From Rutidosis leptorrhynchoides (lineage: Eukaryota; Streptophyta; Magnoliopsida; Asterales; Asteraceae), in NCBI RefSeq assembly GCF_046630445.1, contig NC_092333.1, forward strand, positions 717,456,001 through 717,520,000: a stretch of 64,000 nt of DNA, read 5' to 3'. Positions 42,302 through 53,895 of this stretch are shown one piece after another. The notes beneath the pieces were generated by a model. The model had not been told where the DNA came from. It was given only the letters and a program-made list of their open reading frames with translations, and searched no databases. Positions within the stretch are counted from its first letter, which is position 1. Each line of letters opens with the position of its first letter. The translations under genes were made by a program, and so were the position numbers.

Positions 42302-43605
42302 GGCCACTTGCAATCATTCAGCTCTTTCACTAACATTTTCACTGCCACATCAGCGCCACATCAACACAAACCCTTTAACATTTCTTTCACATTCTTTTCA
42401 CTGAACACTCACTATCATACACTTCATTCCAAACTTTAACCAATTTAAAATTATTATTTAAATACAATAAATAAATACAAATAACATTTTATTAAATAAA
42501 ATAAAAACATTACATTATTAAAAATTAAAAACATTACATAATTAAAAAATAAAAGACAATACATAAATAAAAAAACGTTACATAATAAAAAAAATACGAA
42601 CTTATTAATAAAAAAACGAGCTACTTGAGTGGTGTCGGGTCGTCATCCCCGTCTTCGTTTTGTTGTTCTTCTGTGTCTGCATTTTCTTCGTATTCGTCAG
42701 TTAACAAGATCGTCTTCATTATTTGTGGATACTTTTGAAGTATTTGTCGATCTTCCCTTGGCAAGTTCTGATTGACGCTTGTGTTGAAAATTCGAAAGGC
42801 GCGATTCATTACTTTCATTAAAGCCGATTGCCGTTTTGTTTTTTAGTTAAAGCAATTTTTTGTTGGGTGACCAACATTTGAGAACGAACATCTTCGGATG
42901 AACAAGACGAGGCGGCGACAGACGAAGCCTAACTCTTTCGGCCTTTTCTACCGGCTAGTCGACCCGGTGAACGCCGGATTGCGTCTTCCCCGAATAAAGT
43001 AGAGTGATCGGGGTTTGGATCAACCCTTAAAGGTTGATCGTTCCCCAAAGTGATCGGTGACTCCCGTAGTAGACGCCTACGGGATGTCATTACGCCATAC
43101 GGGACACAAAACTTTGGACATCCTTTAAGTACTTGCCATACTTTGTAATGCGTAAATACAACACTGTAACGCTTCCGATATGCTTCACGTGCCGCTTCAA
43201 TGACATCCGAGTCATTATGTCCACTTTGCCAATTTTTTTAATTGGTTTTAAATACCAATAAACACTTTGATATCTCTTACCATTTTCCCCCATTTTCCGG
43301 TTATTTGATCGTTGTTTCTTTTTCGATCGGCGACTTGATTATAGGTGGATACAACCATATTCCAAAACGAATCGGCCGATTGTGAAGTTCCAATTTTCGG
43401 ATTTTCCGTGGCATCGAGCCAACGTTCGGCCAAAATTTCTTCTTCTTCCGGAGTCCAATGCATAAGTTGACGTTTCGGCTTTTCGCTTCCTTCGACTAAT
43501 TTACTTTTTCCCTTTCTTTTAGCTTTTCTGTTATTCGGTCTCGGGTTGTGTTTCGGGTACACTTTCAAGCGTCGGTTGGGTTAAATGTTGTTGTATGTAT
43601 GGAAC

Positions 43606-43636
<31 letters not shown>

Positions 43637-44244
43637 GATTGTGAAAAGAATTGTTGTTGGTTAATAGGAAATTGTTGAGGTGAATAATATGTATTCATGT
43701 TTTGATATTGTAATTGTTGTTGAAATGGTAGTGGTGGTGGTTGAACAAATTGTAATTGTTGTTGAAATGGCGGTAGTTGTTGTGATGGAAAAAAATTTTG
43801 TTGTTGAGAAAAACTAGTTTGGCTTGGAGACGAATTGCTAGCTTGGTTCGAAGATGATTGATTCGGTGACAGGATTGAATTGTTTAACATATGGTTGAAG
43901 AAATCGTTATTTGGTTGAGACATTTTTGTTTGAATTGAAAGATTGAGAGTGTTTGATATTGAATAAAAATTGAAAGTGTAGTATGAGTGTGTGATTATGT
44001 TTGTGTAGTATGTGTGTGTATATATAGAGTAAAAGTGTAAAAGAAAAAATAAAAATAAAAATAATACGCTAGCCATTGGAAAAAGAAAAAGGAAAAAACA
44101 AGTAAAATTCATATGCGCCCCACCAGTGTATCCGTTAGAGCTGTTGCAGGACCCACTGGCGGGCCCGTTAACAAAATGCTGGTGATGGTGATCAGGCGGT
44201 GGCGATGGCTGGCAGAGGCTGGTCACGATCCATTGCATCCGGCC
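42302..44244 (-). mobile_element. PIF/Harbinger-type DNA transposon carrying only ORF1
   Basis: The left end GGCCACTTGCAATCATTC and the reverse complement of the right end GGCCGGATGCAATGGATC match at 12 of 18 positions. Both are flanked by TTA (42299-42301 and 44245-44247), the 3-bp target typical of PIF/Harbinger. The inside holds a broken Myb-like ORF1 on the minus strand. No DDE transposase is seen, so it would need one in trans. Both ends have CCACCAGC/GCCACATCA-like subterminal repeats. Confidence 0.75.
42621..43923 (-). pseudogene. Harbinger ORF1, Myb/SANT-like DNA-binding protein, broken
   Basis: Starts MSQPNNDFFNHMLNN (43923), with a Gln/Pro-rich N-terminus and a (Gln)10 run. A Myb/SANT-like block follows (HWTPEEEEILAERWLDATEN, then SQSADSFWN, QITGKWGKM). 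Further on come SGHNDSDVIEAAREAYRKRY and VWQVLKGCPKF in another frame, and a C-terminal NRAFRIFNTSVNQNLPRED block ending at 42621. This is the plant ORF1 often annotated as glutathione S-transferase T3-like or NAM-associated. In Harbinger-type elements ORF1 binds DNA and helps bring the transposase to the ends. Frame changes lie near 43550, near 43235 (an A-run) and near 42850, and there is a stop near 42930, so it is not functional as read. Confidence 0.75.
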
Positions 44245-44247
44245 TTA

Positions 44248-44639
44248 TAACCTATTCACAAATTTCGGTTAATTAATCCAGAAGTACTAGTCAAACTCGT
44301 GATTATATATTCGGTATGATTTTAACCATTACTTTGGTTACGGTTCAGTTTATTCATTTGTTTTTACCCCTAGTTTCAACTCACATTCTATTTAAATGAA
44401 ATGTACATATAATCAATACAATATTTTCACAATTAAGTCAAACAATTAAATTGTATACATATGTATTCATAGATGTATTTTGAAGTGTTTAGAATATTTT
44501 TCTTACAACCTAGCTAACATTCACATCACATTATAAATAAATAAAAAATAAATAAATAAAAAAAGATTCACATCACATTATATAAAAAAGAAGTGTTTGT
44601 ATGTTAAACTATCACATTGTAGGATCACTCAAGTCTCAA
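44248..44639. other. AT-rich spacer upstream of gene 2
   Basis: Non-coding. The string attcacatcacattata is duplicated at 44519-44535 and 44566-44582 around an A-rich run. No element was recognised. Confidence 0.5.
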
Positions 44640-44923
44640 TGCAACTAATTTTTTCAAAAATGTTTGTATTTTCACATCTTAGAAACCTAGAGAACACATA
44701 TTATACAGGCCTAATTAAGTTAATTCACCCTATCAAAGTCATTTATATAAAACACCACGTGCTAATATTTATAACTCTTGATAAATGATTTATTTTATTG
44801 AATATTGGTGCTCGTACGTCTTCTATAACTTATTAAACCTCCATCTTTCTTCTATAAATACTCGTATCATCTTTGATCTTTAACTCCCACAACTAGTAGT
44901 GAGTGATCTAAATCTTAATCCCA
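44640..44923 (+). promoter_or_regulatory. Promoter and 5' UTR of defensin gene 2
   Basis: TATAAATA at 44853-44860, 64 bp before the ATG start region, and a G-box CACGTG at 44756-44761 preceded by ccctatcaaagtc. These are the same blocks and order as gene 1 (2700-3009). Confidence 0.7.
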
Positions 44924-45501
44924 ATGGCAAGAAGATCAACTGCAGTGTCTGCAGTCCTATTGATCCTTTTTTTTGTCGCTATCTCAGGTACAATCCTTAC
45001 CCCAAATAGTCGGTTTTTTTAACATGTACCTTTTGTTGTCCTAAGTCATTTTTCTATAACATCACAAGTTTTATAAAAAAATCTCGTTAGAATTAAACTG
45101 ATCGAATGAACTGAACCGATACAGAAATAGCCGAAGCAAAGTTATGTGAAAAACGTAGCAAGACATATTCTGGAAAGTGTGACAACAAAGAGTGTGACAA
45201 AAAGTGTATAAAATGGGAAAAGGAAGAACACGGAGCTTGCCATAAAGTTGAAGGTAAAAACACATGTTTCTGCTACAGTGAATGCAGTAAGACACCTCCA
45301 ACCAAAGACAAGAAGCCAGCTCCTCCTGATGCTTTAAAACCACCACCAACTGATGGCGGCTCACCGCCTACTGATGGTGGCTCACCACCTCCTCCAGCTA
45401 ATGGTGGCTCACCTCCTCCTCCAGCTGAAGGTGGCGGTGGTGGTGAAGGCGGTGGTGGTGAAGGTGGTGGTGGTGGTGACGCACCTCCCGCCGCTCACTA
45501 A
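44924..45501 (+). CDS. Secreted defensin with proline/glycine-rich tail (Art v 1-like), gene 2
   Basis: Exons 44924-44987 and 45125-45501 with a 137-nt GT-AG intron in the same phase as gene 1; 146 residues. The signal peptide begins MARRSTAVSAVLLIL. The mature defensin domain (AKLCEKRSKTYSGKCDN onward) keeps all eight cysteines; it differs from gene 1 at a few sites, such as CEKRS for CETHS, IKWEK for IEWEK and KEEHG for KQEHG. The tail is longer, with three GGSPPx units and Gly-rich GGGGEGGG runs, ending PPAAH. Protein, intron position, promoter and 3' UTR all match gene 1, so it is its tandem paralogue. As in Art v 1, the protein is expected to be secreted, with hydroxyproline glycans on the tail. 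A copia element begins 206 bp past the stop, without touching the coding region. Confidence 0.9.
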
Positions 45502-45706
45502 GCGATAGATGATGAACTTCATCGACCCCTTTGAATGGAAAAGATTTATGAACATAAACATTATGAATAAATTGTAAATGCTTAATACTTAATTAACAAG
45601 GTTAATTAGCATTTCCGATGTGTAATTCGTTATTTACTTGCATGTGTAATACTACATATGAATTGAATCCTTAAAAAATTTAATCTATATGATATGATAT
45701 TGTTAG
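45502..45706 (+). terminator. 3' UTR and polyadenylation region of gene 2
   Basis: AATAAA at 45566-45571, then aaggttaattagcattt and TGTGTAATAC, as in gene 1. The copia insertion lies just beyond. Confidence 0.6.
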
Positions 45707-45864
45707 TGTTAGCCCATATCTTTATCAGTCCATTCATTATTCTTAATGGGCTTAGCATAGCTTAGCATATTTATCATTGTTAGGGCATAGCCCATGTAAT
45801 GTATTTTATATATCCATGCTATGTACTGTACGGGGGACACAATAACACAATATGCTATTCAACA
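45707..45864 (+). repeat. First LTR of copia 1
   Basis: It begins TGTTAG and ends CAACA. TGGTATCAAGAGCC right after it (45865) is the primer-binding site. Confidence 0.75.
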
Positions 45865-46414
45865 TGGTATCAAGAGCCAAAAATATCTAAAACCTCTAAA
45901 GTTGCAGCGCCGTTTTTTTTTTCTATCATCGATCGTAGCAGCACATGTAACAATCTTCATCCTCTATCTATTATCATTATATTCACATAAAATAGCATTC
46001 TTCAACAACCTTTTATATATTTTATATATACCAATTAAAGTAAGGTTGCATCAATCTCAAGAAATAAGACTCACAATTCTTTACCTCTATCGTGTCAACA
46101 TTGGATGGCTATGTGGAATATTTAATTTAATTTGCATACAAAGGGCTATTATTTATCAACAATTATTATTGTTGGTGTGTGTTGTTCCACGTATACAAGC
46201 AAGAAGGAGAAGAACCCATCTTGGGTGTTGGGTCACGACAATCAAATAACACGAGGCAAAAAAAAAAAAACAAAAAAAAATTTAATTCATTTAGTATTTG
46301 GTGCTGGTAACATCAGACGAAAAAAAAAAAAAGGACAGACAGAGATTTTATTTTTTTGTCAATCGTGTGTTTAAAAAAAAAAAAATTAAAGATCAAAGGT
46401 ACACAAGCTAGGGA
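45865..46414 (+). other. Leader of copia 1
   Basis: 550 bp from the primer-binding site to the coding start, with several A-runs (46260-46280, 46320-46332, 46373-46386). Frames in it have no recognisable domain. Confidence 0.5.
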
Positions 46415-49400
46415 ATGGCTCAACAAAGGCAGCAAAAGCAACATGAGTATTCGGACTATTTACCGGAGATCATACAAGCCCAACAACACTTATTGGGCCA
46501 ACAACAATATACTCAAGTCCAACAGCATGCCCAACACCAGGCTATTTCTCCTAGTGCATTCAGTGCAATGACTCTTCAAGATTACAATGGTGCCGGGTGG
46601 CACATGGATACTGGTGCGTCCACTCATCTTACCTCTAGCATTAATAATCTTAGTACTATTTTTAATAATTGCAAATACCCGTCAGTCGCCGTAGGTAACG
46701 GGAACACTATTCCCGTTACCAACACCGGTCATAGCTTGTTACCTAATGTTCACAAACCCTTACACTTACATAATGTTCTCGTTACCCCAAATATTGTAAA
46801 AAATCTCATTTCTGTCCGTCAATTCACTCGTGATAATATTGTCTCTGTTGAATTTGATCCCTTTGGATTTTCTGTGAAGGATTATCTGACGCACCGTCTT
46901 CTACTCCGATGTGACAGCACCGGGGATCTCTATCCCGTCACTTTGCCATCTCCTCAACATGCTCTCACTGTTAGTCCCGTTACCTGGCATCAGCGTCTTG
47001 GTCATCCAGGGCATGATGTTTTTCGCAAACTTCTTTCCAATAAAGATATAATCTGTAATAAAACTATGCCCTCTGTTTTGTGTCATGCGTGTCAACTTGG
47101 AAAACATGTTCGTCTTCCCTTTTCTGTTTCTAGCACAAATGTTACTGCTCCTTTTGATATTATTCATTCTGATTTATGGACCTCTCCTGTTTCTAGCATT
47201 AGCGGTTTAAAATATTATATTATTTTTCTTGATCATTACACGCATTATGTATGGGTTTTTCCGTTACGAAATAAATCTGAAGCACTAACCAAATTTATCC
47301 AATTCCGCACCTTTGTACAAACTCAGTTCAAGCAAGAGATAAAAGCATTCCAATGTGACAACGGCGGTGAATTCGATAACACCGCCTTCCATCAACTCCT
47401 ACAAACCAACGGTATTCAATTTCGATTCTCTTGTCCTCATACATCTCAACAAAACGGAAAGTCTGAACGTATGCTCCGCACCAATAATAACCTCATCCGC
47501 ACTCTTCTCTTTCAAGCTCATCTTCCGCCAATCTACTGGATGGAAGCTCTCCACATGGCCTCTTATCTTCTTAATATTCTCCCATCTTTCACCATTAATC
47601 ATGAAATACCACATACCCGTCTCTACAAACAAAAACCCATGTACACCAATCTTCGCGTGTTTGGATGCCTTTGCTATCCCCACCTTAACACCACATATAA
47701 ACTCGCGCCTCGATCCACTCCTTGCATCTTTCTAGGCTATCCATCAAACCATCGGGGCTACCAATGCCTTGACTTAACCACAAATAAAATCATTTTGTCT
47801 CACCATGTCACCTTCGATGAGACATCTTTCCCGTTCGGCTCTATGACACCGACTCAGCCTCCGTCTTACGACTTTCTTGATCCTCCTCCTAATCTCTTCT
47901 CCCGCTCCTTCCATCTCTCTGACTCCCCTCCTGTTCCGGAGACACAGCCCCCTCCAAATGAGGCTACTGATAATACACAGCCCACTACTACCTCTCTTCC
48001 GGAGACACAGCCCCCTCCAAATGAGGCTACTGATAATACACAACCCACTACTACCTCTCTTCCAGAGACACAGCCTCCTCCAAATGAGGCTACTGATAAT
48101 ACGCAGCCCTCTACTACCTCACAGTCTACTCACCCTATGATTACCCGTACTCGTCTTGGTACCACAAAATCCATCCAACGACTTAACCTCCACACATCTG
48201 TTATCTCTCCTGTTCCCCGTTCTTACCCTGACGCGCTTCATGACCCCAACTGGAAACAAGCTATGACTGACGAATATAATGCTTTAATTAACAATAGTAC
48301 TTGGAAGCTTGTGCCTCGCCCATCGGACACGAATATAGTTCGCTCCATGTGGTTATTTAAGCATAAGTTTAATGCAGATGGTAACTTAAGCAGGTATAAG
48401 GCGCGACTTGTTGCTAATGGTCGCAGCCAGCAGATTGGTGTTGATTGTGATGAGACATTCAGTCCGGTTGTCAAACCGGCAACTACGCACAGTTCTCAGC
48501 TTAGCGATTTCTCGACACTGGCCTGTTCATCAGCTAGATGTCAAGAACGTATTTCTTCATGGTCAGCTGTCTGAGACGGTTTACATGCATCAGCCTCCGG
48601 GATTTCGGGATCCTAGGTATCCCGACCATGTGTGCTTACTGCAGAAATCTTTATATGGCCTCAAACAAGCCCCACGCGCATGGTTTCAGCGCTTTGCAGG
48701 GTATGCTCAGCGCCTTGGATTTCACCACAGTCGGTGTGACACTTCTTTATTTATTTATCGCCAGGGATCCGACATTGCTTACCTTCTCTTGTATGTGGAT
48801 GACATTGTGTTGACAGCATCCTCCGCTAGCTTGCTTCAGCGGATTATTCAGTCCTTACATAAGGAATTTGCGATGACTGACTTAGGAGTCTTAAATTATT
48901 TTCTTGGCATCTCAGCATCACGTACTGCCACTGGTATGTTCTTGTCTCAGAAGCAGTATGCCATAGAGATTCTTGAGCGAGCCGGTATGACTTCTTGTCA
49001 ACCGTGTAGGACCCCTGTTGAGCCAGGCGCCAAGCTCACTGCCCACGGTCCTTCTGTGCAGGACCCGACTTTATATCGTAGCCTTGCAGGTGCATTACAG
49101 TATCTCACCTTCACTCGTCCAGACATCTCCTATGCAGTTCAGCAGATTTGTCTTTTTATGCACGACCCGCGAGAGCAACACTTACATGCTCTCAAGCGGA
49201 TTGTTCGTTATGTGCAGGGGACTCTTGACATGGGATTACAGTTATATGCATCGTCCCCTACCTCTTTGGTTGCTTACTCTGACACTGACTGGGCCGGGTG
49301 CCCTACCACCAGACGCTCCACTTCTGGGTATTGTGTCTTCTTTGGCAACAATCTACTCTCATGGTCTTCGAAGCGGCAACTTACTCCTTCTCGCTCCAGT

Positions 49401-49706
49401 GCCGAGGCAGAATATTGAGGAGTTGCTAATGCTGTTGCTGAAACATGCTGGATACGTAATCTTCTTCGTGAGCTTCACTGCCCTCTCACCTCTGCTACAC
49501 TAGTTTACTGTGATAATGTTAGCTCCGTCTACCTTGCATCTAATCCAGTCCAACGTCAGCGGACCAAACACATTGAGATAGACATTCATTTTGTAAGAGA
49601 TTTAGTTGCTCAGGGACAGGTCCGGGTTCTACATGTTCCGTCCAGATATCAGTTTGCAGACATCTTCACCAAAGGCCTTCCATTTTCTCTTTTCGACGAG
49701 TTCTGA
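46415..49706 (+). pseudogene. Broken pol of copia 1
   Basis: It starts with a Gln-rich segment; then protease WHMDTGASTHLTS; GAG-pre-integrase with WHQRLGHPGHD and CHACQLGKH; integrase core (DLWTSP, CDNGGEF, and a QNGKSER region); a linker with three 21-residue repeats; reverse transcriptase ([10 protein letters not shown] and YVDDIVLTAS, with TDLGVLNYFLGI); and RNase H (SDTDWAGCPTTRRSTSGYC). The order protease-integrase-RT-RNase H is diagnostic of Ty1/copia; the lineage is perhaps Ale or Ivana (low confidence). About three breaks. Confidence 0.9.
47936..48124 (+). repeat. Three tandem 63-bp repeats in copia 1 pol
   Basis: Units start at 47936, 47999 and 48062, each encoding PETQPPPNEATDNTQPTTTS plus one residue, in the linker between integrase and RT. 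The period of 63 keeps the frame. Confidence 0.9.
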
Positions 49707-49751
49707 TCCAGTTTGAGCGTTCACCATACTCCCGCTCCTACTGCGGGGGGA

Positions 49752-49909
49752 TGTTAGCCCATATCTTTATCAGTCCATTCATTATTCTTAATGGGCTTAG
49801 CATAGCTTAGCATATTTATCATTGTTAGGGCATAGCCCATGTAATGTATTTTATATATCCATGCTATGTACTGTACGGGGGACACAATAACACAATATGC
49901 TATTCAACA
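49752..49909 (+). repeat. Second LTR of copia 1
   Basis: 158 bp, the same as 45707-45864. It is followed by a second copy of the primer-binding site and leader up to 50056. Confidence 0.75.
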
Positions 49910-50056
49910 TGGTATCAAGAGCCAAAAATATCTAAAACCCCTAAAGTTGCAGCGCCGTTTTTTTTTCTATCATCGATCGTAGCAGCACATGTAACAATCT
50001 TCATCCTCTATCTATTATCATTATATTCACATAAAATAGCATTCTTCAACAACCTT

Positions 50057-50277
50057 CCGGAGAGAATATAGAGAGAATAAGAGTGTGTGGAATGATACTT
50101 GCAATATTATGATAACTCAACCTCTACAACAAAGAGTGAGGAGGTGGCTTTATATAGAGCAACCTCCTAAATGTTACATGAGATGGTTATAAGTAAAACT
50201 TAGCTTAATACAATAAGACACACGTAAAATACAGTAAAACATAATGCCACTAAATACGACAATAAAGATGGTCAACA
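50057..50277 (-). repeat. 3' LTR of copia 2, probably partial
   Basis: Reading on the minus strand it starts TGTTGACCATC right after a polypurine tract (AAGGGGGAGA, complement of 50279-50288) and has a TATA box CTATATAAAG (about 50143-50152). No clear CA end is seen where it meets copia 1. Confidence 0.6.
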
Positions 50278-50290
50278 ATCTCCCCCTTGG

Positions 50291-51846
50291 CGTTGGTTTT
50301 CAAAAACTATAACCTTCCCGTGATGGTTCTCTTGTAGTGACTTTTGTAGCCTTCTTGTGGGTCGTGATTTCTGCTTGATGTGTTGGAGTCACGTCTTCTT
50401 TCAGAGTGAAATTTGGTTCGTAGATTTTGAAATTATGAAGCCTTTGATGCTATTAATCTTGAACACAAACTTTGGCACATGTTAGTCTCTTTTGAACACA
50501 AACTTCGTATGTTAGTCTCTTTTGATTTGAATTATCTTCTTTTGTACATACGAAGAGGTCTTGAAATGATCTTTCATTGTTGGGTAAACCTCTTTTGCTC
50601 CCCCTCAAATAATGATTCGTTTTTTTTTTTTTTTTTTTATGTTTGCCAGAGAGAGAACGTGTACCTGCTAAGAGAAAACAAAGGGATTAAGGTAAAATTT
50701 GATCCTTAGAGAAAACAGGATCTTTCAGAAAAACGTTTTTGGTTTTGTAAAAGTCAAGCCAATTGTTACACTAGACAGGTTTAAAACAATCATGCTAGTT
50801 GTTACACTAGACAAGTTTTCTGAAACCAAAACTTTTTCCGGAATTGACCTCACCGGAATTGGGTTCTCCGGGAATTACCTCAGCGGATGACGAGGATGAC
50901 TGATAACCGAAGTTTCAGTCAGCGTTAGTAAACTATCCGCCCCCATGATTAAAGTATCATGAAACTTGGTTGCGGGTTTCCCGCTCTTGGTTATACCAAG
51001 CCTTCCAACAGTATCTACCAAGGTAAGCCTAAGTATTGTCATATTGCCTCTCCGTTGAACTAGACAGATCTCCCTCATCAAGATAAGTCTGACCTCTGGA
51101 CCCTATTTGAGGTCCCACCTTCTACAATAAGGTGTTGATAGAGGATTTCTGGCCGATATGCAGGGTTCCTATTCATGGTTTTTCGAAACCCTTCAGCAGT
51201 TCGAGACTCCAAACACTTAATTTGCATCAAGTTGTTGGGTCATTCCACTTTTGAGGCAGTCATCTAGACACATCCTCCTGAGGCAGTCACTAGGACACAT
51301 CCTCCGTCATTTGATGACTATTTTGTTTGAGGCAGTCATCTAGACACATCCTCCTGAGGCAGTCACTAGGACACATCCTCCGTCATTTGATGACTATTTT
51401 GTTTGAGGCAGTCATCTAGACACATCCTCCTGAGGCAGTCACTAGGACACATCCTCCGTCATTACTGACATTTGAATCTTTAAACTCCCCCTTGATAGTT
51501 GCACGTTTTAGCTTTAGTTTATTGGAAGAGTTATGTGTGTAAATATGGGTTTTACACTGTTATTTGTGTAAAAGCCGTTTTGATGTTTAACACCACTTTG
51601 AAGTGTGTTTGACACCACTTTGAGATGCGGGTTCTACACAGAAGTATGTAGACGCCATCAGATTTTGCAAAAATTCGTTCTTTTTCCCCCTCAAAATATG
51701 TTTTACTTTGTGAAAACCTATTTTGAAGAATAAATTTTGCAAATTTAGTTTTTTAGAAAACCTTATTTGAAGAGCGGGTCTCACACTGTAATTTATGTGA
51801 GAGCCATTATGATTCTTATTGCTCCCCCTAGGCACATGCCATGAAT
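50291..51846 (-). other. Non-coding 3' region of copia 2
   Basis: A long stretch between the pol end and the LTR. It contains several CCCCCT-rich strings (50281, 50597, 51485, 51822), a T-run at 50620-50638 and a 76-bp tandem repeat at 51253-51465. No coding is supported. Confidence 0.6.
51253..51465. repeat. 76-bp tandem repeat, about 2.8 copies
   Basis: Units start at 51253, 51329 and 51405. Each unit holds two related halves, gaggcagtcatctagacaca and gaggcagtcactaggacaca, so the repeat is two-tiered. Confidence 0.9.
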
Positions 51847-53895
51847 CTATATGTCAGAAAAATCTACCATGCCTAGTTCACCCACTAGGTATTTGAACGT
51901 GAGTTCATCTAAGGCCTTGGTAAGTAAGTCAGCCAACTGATTTTTGGTCGGGACAAAATAAAGTTCGATGTTGCCTTTTTCCACGTGGTCCTTTATGAAG
52001 TGATAGCGGATATCAATGTGTTTAGTGCGAGAGTGTTGGACCGGATTGCTAGTGATAGCAATGGCACTCTAAGAGTCACAGTAGATCGGAATTTTGTCAA
52101 TTATAAATCCATAGTCACGTAGTTGGGTTTGCATCCACAGAACTTGTGAATAACAACTTGCAGCCGCGATGTATTCAGATTCGGCTGTGGAAAGTGAGAT
52201 GCAATTCTGTTTGCGAGATGACCAACTGACTAGCTTTCGACCTAGAAATTGTACACTTTCTGAGGTGCTTTTACGGTCAACTTTGTCACCACCATGATCA
52301 GCATCCGTAAATGCGGTCAGGTCGAATCCAGTTCCGAAGGGATACCATATTCCTAGATGAGTGCTACCCTTTAGATAACTAAAGATTCACATTACAGCTT
52401 TGTAGTGAGAATATCTAGGGTTAGCCTGAAATCGGGCGCACAGGCACACAGCAAACATGATGTCGGGTCTACTGGCAGTCAGATAAATCAAAGAACCTAT
52501 CATGCTCCGGTAAAGGGTTTGGTCAAATGGTTGTCCGTCAAGATCAGCATGCAGAGTGTTGTTGATAGACATTGGGGTTCGGGATATTTTCATGTCGGGA
52601 AAATTAAACTTTTTAAACATATCAAAAATGTATTTAGATTTTCCGATGAAAATACCATTGGGAAGTTGTTTAACTTCTAACCCCAGAAAGAAATGAAGTT
52701 CTTCAAGCATACTCATCTCGAACTTGGTTTTCATGAGTTCAGAAAACTCATAGCACAAAGTGGGGGAAGTAGAACCAAATATGATATCATCGACATAAAC
52801 TTGGATCAACAAAATGTGATCCTTTTGTTTTCTTATGAAAAGAGTAGTGTCGATGGTTCCTCGAGAAAAACCATTTTTGAGCAGATATGTAGAGAGGGTT
52901 TCGTACCAAGCCCTAGGTGCCTGTTTTAATCCATAAAGAGCCTTTGACAACAAGTACACATGGTTTTGAAATTTTCGATTTACAAAACCTTCAGGTTGAC
53001 CAACATAAACTTCTTTTTGGAGCACGCCGTTTAGAAAGGCTGTTTTCACATCCATTTGATAGACTGTAAATCGCTTGTGGGCAGCATAAGACAGAAATAG
53101 CCGAATGGCTTCAATTCGTGCGACGGGTGCAAATGTTTCATCGTAGTCAATCCCTTCTTGTTCTCGATATCCTTTTGCAACCAAACATGCTTTATTGCGA
53201 ATGACAATGCCGTGAGTGTCCTTCTTATTCTTGAAAATCCATTTGGTATCGATAATGGTTTTTCCGGCCGGTCGTGGGACAAGATACCAAACTTTAAGAT
53301 GATTAAATTGATGAATTTCTTCTTGCATGGCGACAAACCAGTCAGGGTTTTGAAGTGCATCACAAGCCGTGCAAGGTTCCACATTACTCAGAAAGGCAGA
53401 AAATATACATTCATTGTTTGAAGCACTACGGGTTTTAACAGACGAAGCGGGATCACCGATGATTTGATTGATTGGGTGATCTTTAGTCCACTTGGATGAG
53501 TGAGGTAGAGGTTCATTATGCGCAATATCCAATGAAGTATCTACATAAGTAGAGCTAGTAGACGTAGATAATGATCCCAATGACGAAGCTTGCGGCGGTA
53601 GATTATGTGTTATTGGGGGCAACTGAATGTACAACGTGGGGTTGGCAATGGAAGTAGTCAAGGATGTCCTTCGAGAGGCTATATCATCAAGAGATGTATC
53701 AGCATGAGAGGACGAGGAAGAGCTTGATGGTTCCATGTTAACATCATAATTGGCACCATTATTAGTCAAGGGAGGTTCTGTGGTTTTAGTGATAGGAACC
53801 AAAGGTGGCTCAGGATCTGATGTTTGATTGGGGAAAGGATTGATAAACGGTTCGTGTTCATGGGATTCAGTGTCATGAGCAATAACCGTTTCGGG
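51847..53895 (-). pseudogene. pol remains of copia 2 (RT and RNase H)
   Basis: Minus strand, open right up to the D' insertion. A Ser-rich linker is followed by reverse transcriptase with [52 protein letters not shown] and [11 protein letters not shown]. RNase H follows (DADHGGDKVDRKSTS and STAESEYIAA). It ends at 51847. It is lightly broken in the RNase H part. Confidence 0.9.

Larger units (their letters stand above)
45707..50056 (+). mobile_element. Ty1/copia retrotransposon 1 with a partial second unit
   Basis: Two 158-bp LTRs, 45707-45864 and 49752-49909 (TGTTAGCCC...ATTCAACA), nearly identical. A primer-binding site follows the first and a polypurine tract GCGGGGGGA (49743-49751) precedes the second. 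The second LTR is followed by another 147 bp of the same leader (to 50056), so the locus reads LTR-internal-LTR-leader. No target duplication is found. The coding region runs from protease to RNase H and is broken in about three places. A gag region is not seen. Confidence 0.8.
50057..53895 (-). mobile_element. Ty1/copia retrotransposon 2, partial
   Basis: On the minus strand. The right side is cut by element D' at 53895; the rest should lie beyond D', outside the window. The left side ends in the LTR at 50057, abutting copia 1. Contents are RT and RNase H, a long non-coding region with tandem repeats, a polypurine tract and the 3' LTR. The lineage may be SIRE- or Tork-like. Confidence 0.8.

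Noticed and set aside
45707-46012. A longer LTR of about 306 bp for copia 1
   Set aside because: It would place the primer-binding site inside the LTR. A 158-bp LTR ending CAACA right before TGGTATCAAGAGCC fits the copia pattern better.
51253-51465. CRISPR-like direct repeats
   Set aside because: The repeats are contiguous 76-bp units without unique spacers, in a plant retrotransposon.
52405-52929. Plus-strand frames opposite copia 2 RT
   Set aside because: Shadows of the reverse-transcriptase frame on the minus strand.
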